Part shown: in pieces, positions 4,744 through 10,284 of the stretch
Numbering within the stretch: the first letter of the stretch is position 1
Layout of the letters: every line of letters starts with the position of its first letter
NCBI GenBank assembly: GCA_036939355.1
Contig: JALLAP010000957.1
Location: 1 to 10,284, forward strand
Direction of reading: 5' to 3'
Source of the DNA: Thalassiosira profunda
Lineage: Eukaryota; Bacillariophyta; Thalassiosirophyceae; Thalassiosirales; Thalassiosiraceae
DNA: 10,284 nucleotides
Translations under genes and position numbers: made by a program
The notes under the pieces: generated by a model
What the model saw: only the letters and a program-made list of their open reading frames with translations
What the model was told of the DNA's origin: nothing
Databases searched by the model: none

Positions 4744-7617
4744 TCAGTGGTCTCCTGTGGACGAGCCATTGCTTTCGCTCATACTCTCTCCCAGCTCAAT
4801 TGATGTTCTCCTCAAGTGCAACTCCTCTGTCAGCGGCTCAACTCCTTCGACAGGGAACGACTGAATAATGGTCTCCAAGTGCTTGCCGCAATTGTACAAG
4901 CTCCGGCCGATTGTGAGAATGGCTGAGACCGCGAGAGCTAACGTAAGCCGAAATCCAGGAGTGTACCGCACGTTGCCATCCACGCAAATCGAGTTAAGAA
5001 ACGTTGCATGCCTCTCCTCAACGTCGGAGAGAGTCGATAGAATCACATCCTCGAACTGGCGAAAGGAAGCAACCGCTCGGATAATCTCTGACGCGTCACG
5101 ATGTCCTGGCCTACACAATCCATGAGGGAAGACGTGTCTCAGCTTGTCAGCACAATCGCTCAGTTGCTGTGCCATACTGGCGACACTCGCTGACAGCAAT
5201 GATGGCCAGTGCAGGGATCTGACAGGATGATCCTTCTCCATTTGGCTGTGATAGCCAATCAGTGATTTGATTGTGGTTACCAGAAGACCGAGCTGCTCAG
5301 TTATTCGGCTCTGCTCTGACAGCAGTCCTTCATAACCAGCCGCATCGATAGCAACATTCAGTCCCAGCGATGGCTCGGCAATTGCTGGCTTGAGCTCGCT
5401 TTCGGCGAGAGCAACTGTCTTCTTGACCGTCTCTAGATCCTCTGACACGTCGTCCGTGATTGAGACGTTCTCTTTTCCTTCGCGAAGCATCCACAGAGGG
5501 TTGAGTTCTACCAACGAACCATAATCCTCCTCATTCTTTGTTGTGGTACCTCTGTGAAACGTTGGAATCGAAGCAGAGACTTTGCTTGCATCGAAGAGAA
5601 AGTGCTCCAGGTCCTCATAAAACTGCAGTGATTGTGCTTGCACAATCGTCCTTGAACTTCGAGGAAAGACAAGCAACTCGATGCACAGAAAGGTGACCAC
5701 ACCGATGAAAATAAGCATGAGCCGCAAGGGCACATAGTCGTGAACTGCGATGCCCTTTTCAATCGATCCAAACAGAATGCTTCCAACAGAGGTCGCAGCG
5801 TATCGAGAAGCGTAGGGACGGTCGTAGTTGGTGACGAGCGTTGCTCCAAAGGTAGCTATGGTCACAGAAACCAACTTGGCAATGTTGTTCGACGGATCAA
5901 ATACCTTTCCAACAAACAAGGCATACCCTGCCGCAATGAGTGTCGCGTAGAGCCGATCAAGGCTTTTGGTGTACGTGGCTCCTGTGGTGTCCAAGCTAAC
6001 ACTCGCAACCGTCAACCCCACCCAGACCACTTGAGGGTAGGCGACGTATCCACGAAGGTAAGGGATCGAGACCCACAGCGAGGCAAATCCCATGCCCATT
6101 GACGTCTTTAGAGCAGCGCGTCTCTTCTCGATGTTGCTCCACAGCCAAGGCATTGCCAGTCCAGATTTGATGCGGTGTATCATCGTCTTGGGTGCCTCGT
6201 CATCTTGCGTCTCTTTGCCATTGCTCGCGAATGTCTCCCTCAGCTCATACACGAAACTAAACACTGCGAGAAAGGCCACCCTTTGTCGGATCAACGGGCC
6301 AGTCGTTGACCGAGATGCTGCGTCGTTGTTCTGGAGCAAGCGTTCCGCGTCAGAAATAGCCTGCTTCATTGCCTCTCTGTATCTGCCGAGGCAAGCGTCA
6401 AGGTCACGCACGATGTCCCTCTCGACATCATTCGCATCTGGGCCGCAAAAGAACAGCGCCTTTTGGCTCTTGCTGTACTCCAGAGCCAGCTGCTCCACCG
6501 CAAAACCCAGATTTGTCGACATTGTTGTCTTGACACCGCGCACAGTTGCATTGAGCGACGTAAACTCTTCGCCTAGGAACTGCTGTGTTGTCGCAAGCCG
6601 GAGCAGCTCGGCGTGCTTGATTTGTTTCTTTGAGCACTCGACAAACCTATCAGCTGCCTCGAGATTCTTCGTCGAACAGAGCTTCTTCTCGACCTTCATT
6701 GCAGGGAGTGACTTTTCCAGTTCTCCAAGCGTCTTCTCCATTCTCTTCACGTAGTACTCGATCAGAGTTCTCGCTTGGCGGGCATCAGCAGATGATTGCC
6801 CAATGTTTTGCAGGTACTCTGTAACGGCAAAGAGCAGTTGTTGCGTCTCGCCTGCCAGTTGATTCATTAGCGTCGGCGCCGATCGCGATGCAGTTGTGGA
6901 CTTCTTCGTTGGCAGCGTGAATGCATGGATAGCCAACCCGACACAAAGCCCAATGGTGCACGTCGCCACGAGCCCAGGTAAGAACCAGCGGCCGTAATGC
7001 TCCCTCGCGAGGCCATGGTTATCATATCCACTCTCGCGCAGGGATAACGGCGACGCTATTGTGAGATAAGATATCGTCAACATCAGATTCTTGCTTTTGA
7101 GCCAAGACCACGGACAAAGGAAGACGACGCCACACCATATCACCGTCACGAACGGCAGTGCAATGGAGTACGCCGTCGTGCTAAGGGAATCCAGCAGGGC
7201 GCTAAGGCCCCAGCTCGCCAGCGCAAGAGGGATCAATGGTATAAAGATATCTCTTGCGCTGCAAAAGGTGTCTCCCAGAGTCGATTTGAGGGTGGAGAGC
7301 GCCAGCACGTTTCCTATCCACGCGGCGGGCAGAGGCACCGGACTTGCAAACACAAGCAGCCCTAGAGCACTGGCCGAGGCCGCCGACGCTCGCACAGCCG
7401 CGGCTATCCGATCTCGAAACTCCTTCGTCATGCGGAAGGGCTCGCGGTTTGACCACTGCTGAGCCCCTCGCCGGAACGGCATCGCGCACGACGATCGCCG
7501 CCGATCCGGCCCGCCATCGTCGTCGTCGCGTGCCACCAGCTCGGTGTCGGACCCCCACGCGGCCCCGTCGGACGACCGCCTATTCCACCTCTTACTTCTC
7601 TGGATGTTCGCGTTCAT
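4744..7617 (-). CDS. FUSC-family (fusaric acid resistance/ALMT-like) integral membrane transporter
   Basis: A 957-residue membrane protein with the two-part build of FUSC/ArAE-type transporters, which export aromatic acids or other organic anions; the substrate here is unknown. After a charged N-terminus (1-70) come about six hydrophobic segments (near 80-97, 100-115, 124-142, 150-170, 176-192, 212-236), then a long mostly helical hydrophilic region (about 240-500). A second membrane block follows (about 503-650). This block carries the most family-like stretch, VVWVGLTVASVSLDTTGATYTK…LDRLYATLIAAG, comparable to the W…LT…V…TVGAT…KGL.R..GT..AG pattern of FUSC/ALMT proteins. It ends with IELLVFPRSSR, like the family's L.V.P…R. 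A soluble C-terminal domain follows, with one more hydrophobic segment near 890-905. The start at 7617 is the longest choice; Met46 (7482) and Met63 are alternatives, since the first 45 residues are low-complexity. No intron is required. The family call is fairly sure, the cellular membrane is not. Confidence 0.8.
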   Translation of the reverse strand: MNANIQRSKRWNRRSSDGAAWGSDTELVARDDDDGGPDRRRSSCAMPFRRGAQQWSNREPFRMTKEFRDRIAAAVRASAASASALGLLVFASPVPLPAAWIGNVLALSTLKSTLGDTFCSARDIFIPLIPLALASWGLSALLDSLSTTAYSIALPFVTVIWCGVVFLCPWSWLKSKNLMLTISYLTIASPLSLRESGYDNHGLAREHYGRWFLPGLVATCTIGLCVGLAIHAFTLPTKKSTTASRSAPTLMNQLAGETQQLLFAVTEYLQNIGQSSADARQARTLIEYYVKRMEKTLGELEKSLPAMKVEKKLCSTKNLEAADRFVECSKKQIKHAELLRLATTQQFLGEEFTSLNATVRGVKTTMSTNLGFAVEQLALEYSKSQKALFFCGPDANDVERDIVRDLDACLGRYREAMKQAISDAERLLQNNDAASRSTTGPLIRQRVAFLAVFSFVYELRETFASNGKETQDDEAPKTMIHRIKSGLAMPWLWSNIEKRRAALKTSMGMGFASLWVSIPYLRGYVAYPQVVWVGLTVASVSLDTTGATYTKSLDRLYATLIAAGYALFVGKVFDPSNNIAKLVSVTIATFGATLVTNYDRPYASRYAATSVGSILFGSIEKGIAVHDYVPLRLMLIFIGVVTFLCIELLVFPRSSRTIVQAQSLQFYEDLEHFLFDASKVSASIPTFHRGTTTKNEEDYGSLVELNPLWMLREGKENVSITDDVSEDLETVKKTVALAESELKPAIAEPSLGLNVAIDAAGYEGLLSEQSRITEQLGLLVTTIKSLIGYHSQMEKDHPVRSLHWPSLLSASVASMAQQLSDCADKLRHVFPHGLCRPGHRDASEIIRAVASFRQFEDVILSTLSDVEERHATFLNSICVDGNVRYTPGFRLTLALAVSAILTIGRSLYNCGKHLETIIQSFPVEGVEPLTEELHLRRTSIELGESMSESNGSSTGDH

Positions 7618-7791
7618 CTTTGGGTTTTATGAGGCGCGCGGGCGGAAGAAGTGTGAATGCTGTCGTGCTCTCGGAAGCCAAGATGTGAAGACGTAGCGAG
7701 ACGTGCACACATCTCCACATCAGCGCCTCAGCGCATCTTTGCCTGCAGGCAGGCAAAGACATACCAGAGCCCACTGCATCCCCACGCACAG
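7618..7791. promoter_or_regulatory. Divergent 5' region of the transporter and ankyrin genes
   Basis: If the ankyrin gene starts at the ATG at 7792, 174 bp separate the two divergent starts; with the ATG at 7657 only 39 bp would remain, which is short for two promoters. The region contains an inverted repeat CTTTGCCTG (7737-7745) / CAGGCAAAG (7750-7758) with a 4-nt loop, a possible binding site. No clear core promoter is visible. Confidence 0.4.
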
Positions 7792-9729
7792 ATGCCGCCC
7801 GCCCCGCTCCTCAGGGCCGCCGGCCGGGGTGTCGGCGTGTGTGCGATGCAAGAGGCGAGGGGGAAGAGGCCCGCCGCCCGCCCGCCGCCGCGGAAGAAGA
7901 GCCAGCTGCCGCCAGGACGGCGGCCCCCGGGCGTCAAAGGGGGCTGCGGCCCGACCGTTTTGCAAAAGCAAAAGTGCACCAAACAACCTCTCTCCTCCCC
8001 CGCTCCATCCAGCAACTCGGCGGCGGCACAACCTCCCGGCGGTGCCAAGGACGTGCCAAATAGGTTGATTGCGGCGTCTTACACGACGGCTTTTTGTGCG
8101 CTCGCAAAGGAAATATTTTTCGCAAGGTCCATGATGGACGATCGTCCGAGCTGGCTTCACGCGATGGCGGTGCGGGAAATGACGCAACTCGACCCGCCGC
8201 AGTCCCCCATATTCTTGCACGGCGCGCTGCTGGGCTTGGATCTAACACAAAAAGGCATTAGATCCAAACTTCCAGGAGAGCTTGCCGTCACAAAGGAGGC
8301 GCTCGAATACCTCCTTCAATTTTTCCCCGATGCGGCAAGTTACACCACGGACACGTTCGACCGCGCAGATTCAGATGATCGCGGTGGGTCGGAGTCGAAA
8401 ACAGTCGCCTACCCTTTGCACGTCGCCTGCTACAATCGTAACTGTCCTGATGAGGTGGTCGAGTTTCTTGCCAAACGGTGCCCAGACGCGCTCTCACATA
8501 TGTGTTTCTTGGGGAAAGGGATCCGGGACGACGAGAGGTGTCATTACCAGGGTCTGCCCATCCATTATTATCTGGCGAGAGAGTCCAACGTGAATTTGGA
8601 TACTGTGAAGCTTCTCGTCCAAATGCACCCCGCATCACTGTTGACGGCTGACACGTGGGATATGACTCCTATCTTCACCCTTCTCCACAACACATACGGC
8701 CGCTCTCACGAGTTGATCAAGTTCCTCGTTGAACGTTGCCCCGAAAGTCTTCGAAACAGGAACCAGTTTTATGCGACGCCTCTGCACTCTGCTTGCCGGA
8801 ATGAGTTTGGTCCTGTCTCCCTTGAGACTTTCCGGTTCCTTTTCCAAGCATGGCCGGAGGCTGCCCGTGAGATGGATGAATTCGGGGGGGCTCTTCCCAT
8901 TCACTTGCTGGCAACGAACAGCAGTCCAGATTTACTGGAGATGATGTCGATGTTACTTGAAGAGTGGCCTGAATCAGTGAGGGAGGGTGAAATAGACGCT
9001 TACCTCCCGATCCACTTCGCCTCCAAGTGCCAATCGCCTGAAACTTGCCAGTTTCTCATTGATTTATATCCTGAGTCGGTTAGGATTGAGGCACAAGCCC
9101 ATTTTTCGGCCCAGAGCTTATTGCCGTTCCACTTTGCGTGCGAGTTTGGACGAGTCGATACCGCTGCGTATCTGTTTAAGCTCTATCCCGAAAGTATTGA
9201 CGTGCGCAACAGCGACGGGTTGCTTCCCATCCACATCGCTGCAGGGGGTCACAGTGAAGATAAGGGTGCAATCCTTGAGTTTCTGTTGGCCTACGATCGT
9301 ACTGGAGCCTCAGCAATTATTCCTGAGGGCCGAACGTCGCGCCGGGCCATGTTAGCCAGGTTCGCGCCGGAGAAGATTTTAGCCGGAAGCACTGCTTTGC
9401 ATTTAGCGTCGTTGTCTAGTAAACGTGACGAAGCAGGCGGGGCAGCGGAGCGACTTTTTGTTCGCAGACAACCGGTTCAAGTGCTTTATGACGAATACCC
9501 CGAAGCTATCTATGCCAAAAACGATCAGGGCAAAACCCCGGTTGAGGGGCCACAGGATCCTTCTTTTCGGGCTTCTTGCAAATCCAGCAATCTCATCTGT
9601 GCACGACAAAAGGCAGGAATTTTCTGCATGGGTTGTATCCATATCCGCTACATCGAGCATTGCGCGACAAGGCTTCGCTGGGCACCATCAAGCTTCTTGT
9701 CAAAAGGGATCTTGATTCCCTCAAAGTGA
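7657..9729 (+). CDS. Ankyrin-repeat protein, diatom LPIH/YPES type, main part (nine repeats before frame break)
   Basis: A long open frame of 690 codons. From about residue 210 it is a chain of degenerate ankyrin repeats of 33-45 residues, each with a (L/T)P(I/L/F)H-A helix start and a Y/CPES or PDAL turn. Examples are YPLHVACYNRN…RCPDAL, ATPLHSACRNEF…AWPEAA, YLPIHFASKC…LYPESV, LLPFHFACEF…LYPESI and LLPIHIAAGG. Such proteins act as protein-binding scaffolds; the partner is unknown. The N-terminal 130 residues are Pro/Arg/Ala-rich and unstructured, and the ATGs at 7792 and 7846 are likely alternative starts. The ankyrin pattern stops after …YPEAIYAKNDQGKTPVE (about 9545). From about 9567 to the stop at 9729 this frame encodes unrelated residues, while the ankyrin pattern resumes in another frame, so the native C-terminus is in the next feature. 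Confidence 0.78.
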   Translation: MLSCSRKPRCEDVARRAHISTSAPQRIFACRQAKTYQSPLHPHAQMPPAPLLRAAGRGVGVCAMQEARGKRPAARPPPRKKSQLPPGRRPPGVKGGCGPTVLQKQKCTKQPLSSPAPSSNSAAAQPPGGAKDVPNRLIAASYTTAFCALAKEIFFARSMMDDRPSWLHAMAVREMTQLDPPQSPIFLHGALLGLDLTQKGIRSKLPGELAVTKEALEYLLQFFPDAASYTTDTFDRADSDDRGGSESKTVAYPLHVACYNRNCPDEVVEFLAKRCPDALSHMCFLGKGIRDDERCHYQGLPIHYYLARESNVNLDTVKLLVQMHPASLLTADTWDMTPIFTLLHNTYGRSHELIKFLVERCPESLRNRNQFYATPLHSACRNEFGPVSLETFRFLFQAWPEAAREMDEFGGALPIHLLATNSSPDLLEMMSMLLEEWPESVREGEIDAYLPIHFASKCQSPETCQFLIDLYPESVRIEAQAHFSAQSLLPFHFACEFGRVDTAAYLFKLYPESIDVRNSDGLLPIHIAAGGHSEDKGAILEFLLAYDRTGASAIIPEGRTSRRAMLARFAPEKILAGSTALHLASLSSKRDEAGGAAERLFVRRQPVQVLYDEYPEAIYAKNDQGKTPVEGPQDPSFRASCKSSNLICARQKAGIFCMGCIHIRYIEHCATRLRWAPSSFLSKGILIPSK

Positions 9730-9995
9730 CTGATAACGAAGGGAAACAACCCTTGCACATTGCGTGCGAATGCGCCACCTGGGATGCAATCGAGTATCTG
9801 CTGAGCGCGCACATGCCTTCCGTTGCTCAGAGAACCAAAGACGGCAAGCTGCCTCTGCATTTATTATGTGAATCCGGCAGTGGGATGGTTGCAGTTGGTA
9901 GAACGGGTCAGCCAGGGGCGGGGGCGGATGACTTGGAGTACACCAGAGCCAGGTATCTATTGCTGCGTGCTTATCCAGATGCCCTGCTGAACTGA
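9588..9995 (+). CDS. Ankyrin-repeat protein, C-terminal part in another frame
   Basis: This frame carries three further repeats of the same type: YPLHRALRDKASLGTIKLLV, then QPLHIACECATWDAIEYLLS, then LPLHLLCESGSG…YLLLRAYPDAL, ending at TGA 9993-9995. It continues the preceding ankyrin gene. Two joins are possible. A 47-nt GT-AG intron (9541-9587) would join the frames exactly. Alternatively, one surplus T in each of the two T4 runs at 9564-9567 and 9620-9623 would give a smooth reading through FGLLANPAISSVHDKRQEF and LHGLYPYPLH. The second option uses all the sequence and its middle segment looks protein-like, so I favour an indel, either real or from sequencing. Taken together the protein would have about twelve repeats. 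Confidence 0.72.
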   Translation, partial: QSHLCTTKGRNFLHGLYPYPLHRALRDKASLGTIKLLVKRDLDSLKVTDNEGKQPLHIACECATWDAIEYLLSAHMPSVAQRTKDGKLPLHLLCESGSGMVAVGRTGQPGAGADDLEYTRARYLLLRAYPDALLN

Positions 9996-10284
9996 AAGCG
10001 TATGGTATGGCTGGTTTGCTTCGGTAGCTCTCTCGGTAAACATCGTATGTAAACCTGCATTTTCTGCTACAGGTCGACAGCAGACTATGCAAAGCAATGT
10101 CCAAGCTGGTCTCTATGTTATCATTTCACAGCGTAGTTCAACTCTATCCAAACAATCTAGTCTTTCACTCCAATCCTCGCACTCTTGCTCGCTCAGAACG
10201 AAGCTTCGAAAAGGCAATGGATTGTAACAGCCACGTCCTGGATCTCTATTGCGGATCTTTCGTGCTGCTTCAAAACATCATCCA
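9996..10284. other. 3' flank of the ankyrin gene, no callable gene
   Basis: This is probably the 3' UTR and spacer. A TGTAAA at 10048-10053 resembles the algal/plant 3'-processing element, but only weakly. A pyrimidine-rich stretch near 10136-10192 and a palindrome CGAAGCTTCG (10199-10208) come before an ATG at 10217 that stays open to the window end (23 codons). This may be the start of another gene but cannot be judged. Confidence 0.4.

Noticed and set aside
6092..6754. 220-codon plus-strand ORF
   Set aside because: Ser/Leu-rich antisense shadow of the central helical region of the FUSC-type gene.
7720..8248. Minus-strand ORFs of 166, 106 and 104 codons
   Set aside because: They lie opposite the GC-rich N-terminal part of the ankyrin gene; composition is Arg/Gly/Pro-biased with no motif.
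9721..10104. 127-codon minus-strand ORF past the ankyrin gene
   Set aside because: It overlaps ankyrin repeats in antisense and shows no recognisable domain.
1..10284. Defence island, CRISPR array, prophage or biosynthetic cluster
   Set aside because: Genes are eukaryotic, alternate strands, and belong to unrelated housekeeping or membrane functions; no spaced direct repeats, integrase or transposase was seen.

Overview
This window looks like nuclear DNA from a photosynthetic stramenopile, most likely a diatom. Three things point there. The right end carries ankyrin repeats of the LPIHxA…YPES type that are expanded in diatoms. A DUF1517-type protein starts with what looks like a multi-part plastid-targeting leader. 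The housekeeping genes (a TRF4-type poly(A) polymerase, the splicing factor ISY1 and a small complex I subunit with a GT-AG intron) are eukaryotic. The genus cannot be fixed from the sequence alone.

Layout from left to right: the 3' end of a non-canonical poly(A) polymerase gene (+, 1-771, cut by the window edge); a convergent two-exon gene for a small mitochondrial membrane protein, probably complex I subunit NDUFB4 (-, 1595-1103, intron 1518-1338); a shared 5' region with a very long C run; a complete ISY1 gene (+, 1949-2779); a convergent DUF1517-family gene with a predicted plastid leader (-, 4218-2842); a repeat-rich spacer with a long fold-back hairpin, an 11-bp tandem repeat and a doubtful small secreted ORF (4219-4743); a 957-residue FUSC-type membrane transporter (-, 7617-4744); and a divergent ankyrin-repeat gene (+, about 7657/7792-9995) whose reading frame is disturbed near 9564-9623. 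The last 289 bases show no gene that can be called.

Genes alternate strands and are closely packed (62 bp between the ISY1 and DUF1517 stop codons), as in compact algal genomes. There is no sign of an operon or of one joint pathway. The products would work in nuclear RNA surveillance, the spliceosome, the mitochondrion, the plastid, a membrane transport system and protein-protein binding. No CRISPR array, tRNA, rRNA, transposase or defence cassette was seen. The points most worth checking are the two-exon model with its mitochondrial presequence, the 4467-4558 hairpin, the plastid leader on the DUF1517 protein, and the frame breaks in the ankyrin gene.
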